A DNA stretch of 64,000 nucleotides from Acetobacter malorum (GCF_001580615.1 NZ_LHZC01000050.1:62001-126000), one strand, 5' to 3'; positions 46,337-55,350 are shown, counted from the stretch's first letter. The notes: generated by a model not told the origin, from the letters alone. A program made the numbers and translations.

Positions 46337-49300
46337 TCAGTCTTCCTTGATTACAATGACGCATTGTCCGGATCTGACTGGAGCGCCAGGTTGAATGCGA
46401 ATTTCCATAACTGTGCCAGAACAGGGTGCAACAAGAGATATTTCCATTTTCATGGATTCCAGAACAACAACAACCTGACCTACTTCAACTCTGTCGTTCA
46501 GGCTAACAAGTACCTGCCATAGGTTGCCGGCAATGCCGCTTTCAACGGCCTGCAGACCGTTGGCTAACGGTACATCTTCCCCTTCCCCTAGGGCTACATC
46601 GTTACTTTCAAAATTAGCCGTACCATTTTCTATCCAGCGTTGGCGTTCTGCATCAAAAGCGGCCTGCTGGCATTTTTGGAACGTGGAAATTGCCTCATGA
46701 TGCTGCTCAAGAAACGCATGATAATCTGAAAGAGCGATTTCTGTTTGTTCAATTTTGATATCATAACGGCCCAACGGAAAGTCTCGGCGGATAACTTCAA
46801 GCTCTTCGGCTGAAACCGGATAAAAACGGATCTGGTCAAAAAAGCGCAAGAGCCATGATTTACCCTGAAACGCTTCTGGCAAGCGATACCGCATCCACAT
46901 TTGCAAGGTACGGCCTACAAACTGATAGCCCCCCGGACCTTCCATACCGTAAACGCACAGGTAAGCCCCGCCGATGCCAACCGAGTTTTCCGCTGTCCAG
47001 GTGCGGGCTGGGTTATATTTTGTGGTTACCAACCTATGACGCGGGTCTAGCGGCGTTGCGACTGGAGCGCCCAGATAGACATCTCCCAGCCCCATAACCA
47101 CGTAGCTGGCGTTAAAGACAATGTTGTACACGTCATCAATGCTGCCAAGGTCATTAATACGGCGGATAAATTCTAAATTACTGGGGCACCATGGTGCATC
47201 TTTACGCACGGTGGTCATGTATTTACGAATGGCCAACTGGCAAGCGGGGTCGTCCCATGAGAGAGGGAGGTGCACAATACGAGACGGAACACGTAGATTG
47301 GTTTTTTTTAAAACATCTGCCCACAGTTGCTTAATGATGCTGAGCAACTGCCCAGAAGTGATTAGATTGGATGCATAATGAATCTGTAAGGAACGAATGC
47401 CGGGCGTTAGATCAATAATGCCGTTGAGATTTTCTGCCTCCATTGCGCGCATGAGCGCATGCGCCCTAAACCTGAGTGTCAGATCAAGTTCGGGATCGCC
47501 AATTTCAAGCAGAAGGTTTGCATCACCAGAGAGCCGGGCCACAAGGCGTGTGCTGCCCTCCCCTTCGGTCATGACAATAGGGGAGGAAAGCTGTGCGCGC
47601 TCCCACGATGGGCTTTGCTCTTGCAGTGTCTGGACTTCAGCTTCATCCGAACGGGCCAAGCTGTGCGCCGTGGGGAGGTCAACCGGTACAAAGCGCACCA
47701 GATCACCTGCCCGTAGCTGCCCCAGTTTCCATAGGTCCGCGCTTATAACGGTTACAGGACACACAAACCCACCTAGGCTAGGGCCGTCTGGCCCCAGAAT
47801 AACCGGCATATCTCCCGTAAAATCGACTGCCCCAATGGCATATGGATTGTCATGAATATTGGAGGGGTGAAGGCCTGCTTCTCCACCACTTTCACGCACC
47901 CATTCCGGCTTGGGGCCAATAAGGCGAATGCCCGTGCGACTGGAGTTAAAATGGATTTCCCACTTTGTAGCGAAAAATGTTTCCATATAAGCGGGTGTGA
48001 AATATTCCGGTGCGGCATGGGGGCCATAGATCACACGCACGGTCTGCACATCGGGCAGTGTTGGGGTAAGCGATACAGGCAGCACAGCACCATCGGTTAG
48101 GCTCTGTGACGGCGGGAGATGCAATACATCACCTACACGCAACGCGCGCCCCGCATGCCCGCCAAACTGACCCAGAATAAACGTGCTGCAACTGCCCAGA
48201 TAAGAGGGAACAACAATCCCGCCGCGAAGGGCCAGATAACTACGTGCCCCTTTTCTGACGATACTACCCAGCTTTAAAACAGACCCTGCACAAACACGGA
48301 ATACGGTGTTCATTGAGCAAGCCTGCCCATCAAGCTCAATAACAATTTCGGCACCGGTAACGGCAACAACAGCGTCTGTGTTAAAACGCAGAGTTGGGCC
48401 ATTCATGGTTATTTCAAGACCAGGCGTTCCTGCGGCATTACCCAAAAGCCTGTTAGCCAACTGGAAGGATCGGTTATCCATAGGGCCAGAGGGGGGAATA
48501 CCAACAGCCCAGTACCCCAACCTGCCGGGAAAATCTTGCACGGTGGTTTGTGTGCCAGCGACAAGAACTTCAAACGTATTGGCTTTATAGGTTAAGCCCT
48601 CAAGGCATCTTGTCCATGGGTTGCTTTCTACAAACGGTTGATAGGCTAGAATTTGCCTAAGATAGGCACAATTAGTTTCAACCCCGTAAATCTCTGTTTT
48701 GGCGAGTGCTTCATCCAGCCGGGCAACGGCTGCTTGCCGCGTGCTATCATGCGCAATAACCTTAGCCACCATGGGGTCAAAAAACGCAGGGATTTCTGCG
48801 CCAGCTTCTATCCATGTATCTATACGCAGAGCTTTTCCGTCTGCTGGTGGAAAGTGAACATGCGTGACAAGGCCAGGAGAGGGCTGAAAATTACGGCCGG
48901 GGTCTTCAGCATACAGTCTGGCTTGAATGGCATGCCCCTGCGGCGTTAAGCCAGCCATGAGCATGCTGAGCGGGGGCAGTGTGCCTGCCGCCAGTTCAAC
49001 CATCCACCGAACCAGATCTACACCCCAGACCTGCTCCGTTACCCCGTGCTCAACCTGTAGCCGTGTATTAACTTCTAGAAAGTAAAATTGCTTGACATCA
49101 CTATCATAAACAAACTCTACAGTGCCAGCACTGCGGTAGTGCGTGGCTTTACCGAGCCGAATTGCAGCTTCACACAAGGCTTCAGCTATGCCATCGGGCA
49201 GGCCAGGGGCTGGGGTTTCTTCTATAACTTTCTGGTTTCGGCGTTGTATTGAACAGTCGCGCACTCCAAGGGCAATAACTCCACCTTCTCCATCACCAAA

Positions 49301-49936
49301 TATCTGAACTTCAAGATGCCGTGCATGCTCAATATATTTTTCAATAAATACTCCTCCATCAGAGAAGTTGTTAAGGCCTAACTGACGAACTTTATCAAAG
49401 GCCTCTATCAATTCTTCTTCAGAGTAACAGACACGCATGCCTATGCCGCCACCGCCGGCCGTACTTTTGAGCATGACCGGGTACCCGATCTGGGTAGCGG
49501 CATCTGTTGCGTCTTGCGCTGTATTGAGCAAAGGGGTGCCACGCAGCATAGGCACGCCTTGTGCGGCGGCCAGATCTCGCGCGGTATGTTTTAAACCAAA
49601 AGTACGAAGCTGCTCCGGTGTAGGTCCAACAAACGCAAAACCTTGACTCTCACACTTTTCAGCAAAAGCGGCATTTTCAGACAAAAACCCGTAACCAGGA
49701 TGAATAGCCTGAGCCCCCGCCTGCCGAGCTGCGGCCAGAATTTTATCTATTCTCAGATATGTCTCGGCTGCAGCGCCTTCTCCAAGCGAAATAGCCTGAT
49801 CCGCATTGCGTACATGAAGACTGCAAAGGTCTGCTTCCGAATAGACAGCCACCGAACCAACATGCAGGTCTTGTAAAGTCCGCTCAATACGGGCTGCAAT
49901 GGCACCACGGTTAGCTATGAGTAATTTTTCAAACAT
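46337..49936 (-). CDS. uca: Biotin-dependent urea/guanidine carboxylase
   Basis: 1199-residue multidomain carboxylase. Biotin carboxylase/ATP-grasp part at ~1-445 (KLLIANRGAIAARIERTL at the start, KSTAGGGGIGMRVC at ~160, EVNTRLQVEHGVTEQ at ~287). KipA-like (AHS2) domain at ~465-770, KipI-like (AHS1) at ~800-1000, biotinyl domain at the end with the biotinylated Lys1163 in LESMKMEIS. It carboxylates urea to allophanate or guanidine to carboxyguanidine. The riboswitch and DUF1989 partners favour guanidine. ATG 49936 gives the canonical MFEKLLIANRG; 11 codons of open frame precede it. A hairpin separates it from UAAP1. Confidence 0.94.
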   Translation of the reverse strand: MFEKLLIANRGAIAARIERTLQDLHVGSVAVYSEADLCSLHVRNADQAISLGEGAAAETYLRIDKILAAARQAGAQAIHPGYGFLSENAAFAEKCESQGFAFVGPTPEQLRTFGLKHTARDLAAAQGVPMLRGTPLLNTAQDATDAATQIGYPVMLKSTAGGGGIGMRVCYSEEELIEAFDKVRQLGLNNFSDGGVFIEKYIEHARHLEVQIFGDGEGGVIALGVRDCSIQRRNQKVIEETPAPGLPDGIAEALCEAAIRLGKATHYRSAGTVEFVYDSDVKQFYFLEVNTRLQVEHGVTEQVWGVDLVRWMVELAAGTLPPLSMLMAGLTPQGHAIQARLYAEDPGRNFQPSPGLVTHVHFPPADGKALRIDTWIEAGAEIPAFFDPMVAKVIAHDSTRQAAVARLDEALAKTEIYGVETNCAYLRQILAYQPFVESNPWTRCLEGLTYKANTFEVLVAGTQTTVQDFPGRLGYWAVGIPPSGPMDNRSFQLANRLLGNAAGTPGLEITMNGPTLRFNTDAVVAVTGAEIVIELDGQACSMNTVFRVCAGSVLKLGSIVRKGARSYLALRGGIVVPSYLGSCSTFILGQFGGHAGRALRVGDVLHLPPSQSLTDGAVLPVSLTPTLPDVQTVRVIYGPHAAPEYFTPAYMETFFATKWEIHFNSSRTGIRLIGPKPEWVRESGGEAGLHPSNIHDNPYAIGAVDFTGDMPVILGPDGPSLGGFVCPVTVISADLWKLGQLRAGDLVRFVPVDLPTAHSLARSDEAEVQTLQEQSPSWERAQLSSPIVMTEGEGSTRLVARLSGDANLLLEIGDPELDLTLRFRAHALMRAMEAENLNGIIDLTPGIRSLQIHYASNLITSGQLLSIIKQLWADVLKKTNLRVPSRIVHLPLSWDDPACQLAIRKYMTTVRKDAPWCPSNLEFIRRINDLGSIDDVYNIVFNASYVVMGLGDVYLGAPVATPLDPRHRLVTTKYNPARTWTAENSVGIGGAYLCVYGMEGPGGYQFVGRTLQMWMRYRLPEAFQGKSWLLRFFDQIRFYPVSAEELEVIRRDFPLGRYDIKIEQTEIALSDYHAFLEQHHEAISTFQKCQQAAFDAERQRWIENGTANFESNDVALGEGEDVPLANGLQAVESGIAGNLWQVLVSLNDRVEVGQVVVVLESMKMEISLVAPCSGTVMEIRIQPGAPVRSGQCVIVIKED

Positions 49937-50006
49937 TACAATTTCATTCAGAAGAAAGTGGCTACCCACTACGGGAAAAAGATTCGCCTGGCTCTACAAC
50001 CCACCT

Positions 50007-50031
50007 AAAAACAGCCAAAGTGGCTGTTTTT
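50007..50031 (-). terminator. Intrinsic-terminator-like hairpin between UAAP1 and the carboxylase
   Basis: Perfect 10-bp inverted repeat AAAAACAGCC (50007-50016) and GGCTGTTTTT (50022-50031) with a five-base loop. On the minus strand the 3' arm ends in T residues directly at the end of UAAP1 (its stop codon overlaps the hairpin), and it lies about 70 bases before the carboxylase start. It is symmetrical and could act on both strands. Confidence 0.65.
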
Positions 50032-50665
50032 AATTCCAGACTAGCACTTCAGCAGGTGTGGGATTCCACCCATTGCAGGGATTGTTCAATTGCGGACAAT
50101 TAGAAATAAGAACCATAACATTTTGTTCGGCACGCATTTCAACATATTTTCCGGCGGCGGAAATACCATCTTCAAACGTAAGCCCACCATCTGGTGTAAC
50201 AGGCACGTTCATGAAAAAGTTGATATTGGCACCAATATCACGCTTGTCTAATCTGCCATCATGCAGACAGGCACACAAGAAATTGTCACGGCAACTATGC
50301 ATAAACCGGCGGTCGTGCGCGTAGCGAACGGTATTGCTCTCTTGCGCGCAAGCGCCACCCAAAGTGTCATGCCTACCGCATGTATCTGCCACAATTGTCA
50401 ACATAGGATTACCCATATTGGAATACAGCACTGTGCCACACGTAAGGTAAACGCTATTTTGGCGCCGTATTGTACGCTGGGGGTCGTAACGCTCCCGTGG
50501 CGCTTGAGCGTTATAAAATAAAGTATCTATGGCCTGATTACCTTCCAGATCGAGAAGGCGCAGTGTTTGACCAGCTTTTATTTCAAAAAGAAACGGTTCA
50601 CCTGCGGGAATCACATGGCGGAAAAACGCTGTTTCGGGTGATAGAGCACTTGGCGTCAATTTCAT
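50030..50665 (-). CDS. Urea carboxylase-associated protein 1 (DUF1989; carboxyguanidine deiminase subunit)
   Basis: 211-residue DUF1989 protein. Motifs: [35 protein letters not shown] (~23-57), [37 protein letters not shown] (~69-105) with Cys/His residues suited to metal binding, and [20 protein letters not shown] (~150). By family knowledge UAAP1/UAAP2 (CgdA/CgdB) form the enzyme converting carboxyguanidine to allophanate plus ammonia. ATG 50665 follows AAGGAAAA; a longer frame has no support. Starts 11 bases after UAAP2 ends. Which subunit carries the active site is not decided here. Confidence 0.9.
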   Translation of the reverse strand: MKLTPSALSPETAFFRHVIPAGEPFLFEIKAGQTLRLLDLEGNQAIDTLFYNAQAPRERYDPQRTIRRQNSVYLTCGTVLYSNMGNPMLTIVADTCGRHDTLGGACAQESNTVRYAHDRRFMHSCRDNFLCACLHDGRLDKRDIGANINFFMNVPVTPDGGLTFEDGISAAGKYVEMRAEQNVMVLISNCPQLNNPCNGWNPTPAEVLVWN

Positions 50666-50676
50666 GTCCGTTTTCC

Positions 50677-51408
50677 TTACACGCAATAAAGAGCTGTATT
50701 GAAAAAAGCGCGCCCATTTTCTGGCCGAGAGGTGTGACAACCAAAAGAAATACCGTCTTCCGCAACATCATGTACTGAAAAAGAGATAGGTTTTGGGTTG
50801 TACTGCGGTGAAGGGTCCATGGGGTGCTGCAACGCAGTCAGAATAATCAGCACATCCATCGGAGCGTACAAGTCGATATAATCACCCGCAGAAGAGTTGC
50901 CCTCCACAAAGGAAAACTGACCCGTTTCATCAGCTATGACTTTACTGAAAAAATTAACAACCATCAGGAGGTCTTGAATATTAAGGTTCCACTTTCCCAT
51001 TTCTACAAGAAGGTTATCGTGTCCATTGCGATGGAATTTATTGCGCAGCTCCTGATAGCGGCCAGGGCCGTATTTTTCTTCTACTTCCTGCGCGTTCAGT
51101 ACGCCGCCAAAAGAGTCGTGCCAGCCACAGCTATCCTCTGATATAGCGAGTAAAACGCGTCCCATATCAGAATACAGACAGTGCCCCGCAGTCAGTTTTG
51201 CAGTATGCTGCCCCTTTAGGGTATCTGGTAGGTTAAAACGCTCACTTTTCTGATCTGCATTGAGAAAAGTGGCACTTACATTTGCACCGCCCTCTATATC
51301 TTTAATGCGCAAAACACGCCCACGCTTAAGGATAAAAGACGTATGCCCCCCACCAGGGACAAGTTCTTCGTAAAGACACGGACGTAACGTCGACATATCA
51401 TTTTTCAT
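50677..51408 (-). CDS. Urea carboxylase-associated protein 2 (DUF1989; carboxyguanidine deiminase subunit)
   Basis: 243-residue DUF1989 paralogue of UAAP1. Shared motifs include [36 protein letters not shown] (~15-50), [29 protein letters not shown] (~73-101) and [30 protein letters not shown] (~146-175). The Cys/His pair in SCGWHD parallels TCGRHD of UAAP1. Longer than UAAP1, as usual. Its ATG at 51408 shares one base with the TAA of a 48-codon ORF upstream (TAATG), suggesting translational coupling; AGGAGC lies ~12 bases upstream within that ORF. Confidence 0.9.
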   Translation of the reverse strand: MKNDMSTLRPCLYEELVPGGGHTSFILKRGRVLRIKDIEGGANVSATFLNADQKSERFNLPDTLKGQHTAKLTAGHCLYSDMGRVLLAISEDSCGWHDSFGGVLNAQEVEEKYGPGRYQELRNKFHRNGHDNLLVEMGKWNLNIQDLLMVVNFFSKVIADETGQFSFVEGNSSAGDYIDLYAPMDVLIILTALQHPMDPSPQYNPKPISFSVHDVAEDGISFGCHTSRPENGRAFFNTALYCV

Positions 51409-51554
51409 TATAGACTCTCAGCTCCTGGAGGGTGGAAAGCGCAACAGCGTGAACAAGCACGCGCAGCAGCAGGAACAGAAAACTCAGGCCTACAAGATTG
51501 TGTAAGCGAGAGTCCTATCTCATTGATAAATAAGGCGGAAGGAGAGAAATGCAT
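51408..51554 (-). CDS. 48-aa leader-like ORF between riboswitch and UAAP2
   Basis: ATG 51554 is preceded by GGAGGT at an ideal 7 bases. The 48 codons (MHFSPSALFINEIGLSL..., ending ...HPPGAESL) stop with TAA whose last A is the first base of the UAAP2 ATG. Four cysteines cluster in the second half (C21 and CSRCC at 34-38). I recognise no family. It stands directly behind the riboswitch, so it is the first translated frame of the guanidine operon and could couple riboswitch control of its ribosome site to UAAP2 translation. Confidence 0.5.
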   Translation of the reverse strand: MHFSPSALFINEIGLSLTQSCRPEFSVPAAARACSRCCAFHPPGAESL

Positions 51555-51610
51555 TTTAAAGACCTCCGGTTAACACGACGACAAACAGAGCAGCGCGACA
51601 CAAAAAGTGT

Positions 51611-51712
51611 GCTGTCTCCCGGGCTTTTGTCCCGCCGTGTAACCTCAACCAGAGGTCGTTCGCTCTCGGACCAGGCACCTGCATAAACAGGTCGGAACCC
51701 TAGCGAACCATT
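51611..51712 (-). ncRNA. Guanidine-I riboswitch (ykkC-yxkD class)
   Basis: Read on the minus strand, the conserved elements appear in order: CTAGGGTTCCG (51703-51693), hairpin ACCTG-tttatg-CAGGT, GGTCCGAGAG (51672-51663), a variable stem GACCTC-tggtt-GAGGTT (51657-51641), ACGGCGGGA (51638-51630) and GCCCGGGAGA (51624-51615). These match the guanidine-I aptamer consensus. Downstream lie a CAGC-ACAC/GTGT-GCTG hairpin and the Shine-Dalgarno of the 48-codon ORF. The riboswitch is ~57 bases before that start and controls the DUF1989-carboxylase-allophanate hydrolase operon. Confidence 0.93.
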
Positions 51713-51800
51713 GCATATTGTTACAGTCTAACTAAGACTGCATAACGCTTTGATAGCAGAGTCTCTGACATTGAATCAATACCGTAATGGATTTTTTGGA
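51713..51800 (-). promoter_or_regulatory. Candidate promoter region of the guanidine operon
   Basis: On the minus strand TTGATT is followed after 18 bases by TATCAA, a weak sigma-70-like pair, and a 6-bp inverted repeat CAGTCT/AGACTG (51724-51729, 51735-51740) lies between it and the riboswitch. The repeat could be bound by the nearby LuxR-type regulator. Position is supported; function is inference. Confidence 0.3.
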
Positions 51801-51895
51801 AGAAACATTTATTTTACCGGAGCGAAGCTTGCCTATACGCCATAAAGAACATGGTTAACGTATTGTATTGTAAGTGTTTTTTATCTAAAATTAAG

Positions 51896-51938
51896 GGGTG
51901 CTTTCAACTAAGGTCAAAAGCACCCATTTTTCTTTTTT
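51896..51938. terminator. Hairpin between the Rieske gene and the guanidine operon
   Basis: GGGTGCTTT (51896-51904) and AAAGCACCC (51917-51925) pair across a 12-base loop. A T-rich run (51927-51938) follows on the plus strand; on the minus strand the 3' side is only moderately T-rich. Most useful role is ending the Rieske ferredoxin transcript, which reads on the minus strand towards the guanidine operon. Confidence 0.55.
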
Positions 51939-51980
51939 GACGTAAAGATGACAGCTTAAATCCGCATAAGATGGGGAAGA

Positions 51981-52301
51981 TTAATCCTCCAACAAACCGA
52001 AAATATCATCACCCTCAACAACGGTGGAATATGTTTTGAGCGGAACAGTACACGGCGGAGAAACAGCCTTACCCGTACAAACATCAAAACCACCACCGTG
52101 CAATGGGCAGTAAATGGTGGTTCCCTCCAGATCACCCTCCCTAAGAGCTACTTTACCATGGGTGCAAAGGGCGTCTGTCGCATAAACCTTACCCTTAACC
52201 TTATAAACCACCAGTGAGGCATCTATTCCCGCAACGGCCACCTGGCGCATAGCGCTCTCTTTAAGCTCGCTGTTACGGCACAAAAAAACTTTTTCGACCA
52301 T
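51981..52301 (-). CDS. Rieske [2Fe-2S] ferredoxin
   Basis: 106-residue soluble Rieske-type ferredoxin like those of aromatic dioxygenase systems. Cluster ligands in CTHGKVAL (~43-50) and CPLHGGGFDVCTGKAV (~63-78), with the typical end PLKTYSTVVEGDDIFGLL. ATG 52301 is preferred (GGAG 8 bases upstream); the frame is open 22 codons further 5'. It needs a reductase and a terminal oxygenase; a ferredoxin reductase is at 60351 and no Rieske oxygenase is in the window. Divergent from the TonB receptor gene. Confidence 0.9.
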   Translation of the reverse strand: MVEKVFLCRNSELKESAMRQVAVAGIDASLVVYKVKGKVYATDALCTHGKVALREGDLEGTTIYCPLHGGGFDVCTGKAVSPPCTVPLKTYSTVVEGDDIFGLLED

Positions 52302-52783
52302 TGCTTTCTCCAGCATACATTTTTGTAAATTTGTAGACCGTTTCGATCTGAGAATTGAAGCTGACATAGGTTGCCTAGTTTTACAATCACCATGCCCTCC
52401 CTATGCCACAAAAAATATTTTACCAAACCAGATTATGCCTACAGCACGCTTAGTACGTGTCGTTATAGCACCGCACAGAAACCGCAGGATATATTGTATT
52501 TTTTATTATTTTATCATTATTTTTTATAATTATATAAATTAGGAAAATCGCTGTTTTGCATTTGATATGCCTTACCATATCTCAATGATAACGATCATTT
52601 AATGCACTTCATTTTTGAAAACCAACGCTTTTTTGATGACAAACACCTTTAATTACGTCAAACGACATATATCGGTTACGAAATGATTGATCTACGCTCC
52701 ACATGAATTTGTTTAGCAACTTTCGTCTTAGTTGCTCAAACTGGCAACTGAGATACTCACCAAAGTGAAAACAGGAGTAATGT
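52302..52783. promoter_or_regulatory. AT-rich divergent promoter region with Fur-like palindrome
   Basis: Intergenic region between the Rieske gene and the TonB receptor gene. It holds a long A/T-rich tract (about 52495-52550) and a perfect inverted repeat AATGAT-AACG-ATCATT (52584-52599) that resembles part of a Fur box (GATAATGAT type). The palindrome is ~185 bases before the receptor start. Iron control of the receptor is plausible but unproven. No small gene was found here. Confidence 0.35.
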
Positions 52784-55270
52784 ATGCAGGATTGTCCGGC
52801 TAAAAGAAGGGCATATCTGTTTTGCGCCACCATGTTGATTAGTGGCGCTCCCTTTGCTCTCGCTGCCTCTGCTCATGCAGCCTCGTCTGACCAGAAGAAT
52901 GGCCCAGTGGCAGAAAAGAAGACACGCTCTGGCGCATCAGCAAAGCAGCAACCTGCAACAACGAAAGCCGCAGCTGTTAAGCCTGTTCAGCAGAAAGTGC
53001 GCGCTGCCCAAGAAGAGCAGATTATGGTTACGGCAACACGGCGTTCAACCAAGCTGGAAGACTCGCCCATTAATATTTCTGTCGTTGATCAGAAGCTGAT
53101 GAAGAATGAGCGGATCACTGACATTCGCCAGTTGAGCTCTTTTGTGCCGGGTTTGACCATTACCGATAACGGCCCGGGCAATACCGGTAACATTATTATG
53201 CGCGGCCTCTCTTCTGGCTCAACGTCAACAACCGGGAACTTCACCAACAACTCGGTTGGTGTCTATCTGGGTGAAGTGCCGCTTTATACAGACTTCAAAA
53301 TGGTCGATATAGATCGCCTTGAAGTACTACAGGGGCCACAGGGCACCCTATACGGTTTAGGCACCTTGGCCGGTGCTATTCGTTATATGCCCCACCGCCC
53401 TGTTCTGAACCACTGGTCTGCAGATGTGACCGGCAAGACCTTTGGGGAATCGCACAGTGGCTCCCCCGGTGGTGAAACAACAGGCACGTTTAATATCCCA
53501 CTCATCAAAGACCATCTGGCGTTCAGAACGGTTGTGGGGTACTATAATGACCCCGGCTTTATGGACTACAATTACCTGCTGAAGACACCAGGAGTTTCTA
53601 ACCCGCAGCCGGGTGCTAACTCTTTGGGTACAGTTGAACAGCGCGCCCAGAATTTTTACCGCCGTAAAGATCTGAATTACGACCACACCTTTACAACCCG
53701 TAACCAGCTCTTGGTGCAGGTTAATCCTAACATTAAGGGCTACCTGACCTATATGCACCAGGAAACCCGTACAGGCGGCCAGCAGGCCAATGCTGCGGGC
53801 GTGCTCGGGACTGGCCATTATGATGCACCGTGGCGTTATCAGGAGCCAGTAAACCGCAAATCAGACCTTTATAGCGGGGAATTCTATTTCAACATTTTCA
53901 ACTTTGCTCAGTTGGTCAACACAACGGCTTATACACACCAGACCATAGACTCAGTTGAAGATAATACGGATCTTCTGCTTGATCTTGATTATGGGTACCA
54001 AGCCTTCCCAAACTTCTCTTCCTATGCAGAGAATCACAGAAAATACACACAGTTCAACGAAGAGCTGCGCCTTGTTTCTACCCATAAGGGGCCGATAAGC
54101 TGGGTTATTGGTGGTTTTTACAACGACCAGAAAACAGATACCAACCGCCACGAGTATGTCCCTGGGTATACATCTTGGGCGGATATCGATCGGCCTGATG
54201 AACTTGAATATGCCTCACGCGTGCACACCAAAACGCAGGAGCGCGCAGTGTATGGCGAGCTTACCTACCATATCTTGAAAAATCTTCAGATTACAGGTGG
54301 TTTCCGGTACTTTGATTATGACTCTTCGGTAGATGGTGGCACTGCATTGCCGCTCTTCCAAACCTACCCGAATGTAAACTATAGCTCACAACAGGGTTCT
54401 ACCGGTGCCAATGGCACCATGTGGAAAGCGAACATTTCCTACCGTATTAACCCGAATATCATGACCTACTTCACTTACAGCACTGGTTATCGTGTGGGTG
54501 GGGTAAACAAAGTGGCCCCCTGCTCCATGCCATTGGACACAAGCGTCCAGCATGCTTGCGCCCTACCAAATGAAGTCAGTTATAAACCAGATAAAACACG
54601 CAATGCTGAACTTGGTATCCGTGGGAATTTTTTCCACCGTCGGTTAATATTTACATTGGCTGGCTACAATATTGACTGGACAAACATACAGGTTCCCGGC
54701 CAGACTCAATATGGGAATGTTGGAATTACGAAAAATGGCGCGGCTGCGGTCTCAAGAGGCTTCGATGCGTCTGTAAATGTAAAGGTTCTGCCAAACTTTA
54801 CGATTTCAGCGACCTATTCTTATGTTGATGCACACTTGACAAAATACTCTCCAGGATTAGTCACCAACGTACTAGGCTCCTATGCAGGAAAGCCAGGAGA
54901 CCGTTTACCCGGCTCGACCAAGAATTCGGGCAGTATTATTGCAAACTACACCCTGCCCCTAGATGAAGACCGAAATATCCAGTTTAATTGGGCAACGACT
55001 TATCAAGGCAGCATCTTCTCTCGTGTGGGGCTAGAAGGCTATGGCTACCGCATGCCCAGTTATGTAACGCACCGAGCGTCTATTACATACAACACAAGGA
55101 AATGGAGTGTTGATCTTTTTGTCAATAACCTGACTGATCAGTATGCTGTAACTGCAGTCAGTAATGATATGAGCTCCATTCGTTCCCGTGATGGCATTGC
55201 TGAACGCTATTATGCCTATAGCGTTTTAACACCACGCACCTTTGGGCTGGAAGCAAGCGCACATTTCTAA
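52784..55270 (+). CDS. TonB-dependent outer-membrane receptor
   Basis: 828-residue outer-membrane transporter. Signal peptide within the first ~33 residues (ends in ASAHAASS), a Lys/Gln/Ala-rich spacer, TonB-box-like segment EEQIMVTATRR (~77-87), plug domain (SPINISVVDQKLMKNERITDIRQLSSFVPGLTI; VDRLEVLQGPQGTLYG-type motif IDRLEVLQGPQGTLYGLGTLAGAIRYM at ~178-204), a 22-strand barrel and C-terminal Phe in GLEASAHF. It belongs to the broad iron-siderophore/vitamin/carbohydrate receptor family; substrate unknown. Lower GC. Neighbouring oxidoreductases suggest a large organic ligand rather than free siderophore (inference). Confidence 0.92.
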   Translation: MQDCPAKRRAYLFCATMLISGAPFALAASAHAASSDQKNGPVAEKKTRSGASAKQQPATTKAAAVKPVQQKVRAAQEEQIMVTATRRSTKLEDSPINISVVDQKLMKNERITDIRQLSSFVPGLTITDNGPGNTGNIIMRGLSSGSTSTTGNFTNNSVGVYLGEVPLYTDFKMVDIDRLEVLQGPQGTLYGLGTLAGAIRYMPHRPVLNHWSADVTGKTFGESHSGSPGGETTGTFNIPLIKDHLAFRTVVGYYNDPGFMDYNYLLKTPGVSNPQPGANSLGTVEQRAQNFYRRKDLNYDHTFTTRNQLLVQVNPNIKGYLTYMHQETRTGGQQANAAGVLGTGHYDAPWRYQEPVNRKSDLYSGEFYFNIFNFAQLVNTTAYTHQTIDSVEDNTDLLLDLDYGYQAFPNFSSYAENHRKYTQFNEELRLVSTHKGPISWVIGGFYNDQKTDTNRHEYVPGYTSWADIDRPDELEYASRVHTKTQERAVYGELTYHILKNLQITGGFRYFDYDSSVDGGTALPLFQTYPNVNYSSQQGSTGANGTMWKANISYRINPNIMTYFTYSTGYRVGGVNKVAPCSMPLDTSVQHACALPNEVSYKPDKTRNAELGIRGNFFHRRLIFTLAGYNIDWTNIQVPGQTQYGNVGITKNGAAAVSRGFDASVNVKVLPNFTISATYSYVDAHLTKYSPGLVTNVLGSYAGKPGDRLPGSTKNSGSIIANYTLPLDEDRNIQFNWATTYQGSIFSRVGLEGYGYRMPSYVTHRASITYNTRKWSVDLFVNNLTDQYAVTAVSNDMSSIRSRDGIAERYYAYSVLTPRTFGLEASAHF

Positions 55271-55297
55271 AAATTGCGTCTGACTGATACAATAAAA

Positions 55298-55350
55298 AAA
55301 GACCCATCTATGTGAAACATATTTTCCATACGAGGGTCTTTCTATTATTT
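55298..55350 (+). terminator. Probable terminator of the TonB receptor gene
   Basis: AAAGACCC (55298-55305) pairs with GGGTCTTT (55334-55341), with an inner ATGT/ACAT hairpin; T-rich sequence follows. It begins 28 bases after the receptor stop. Confidence 0.6.
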
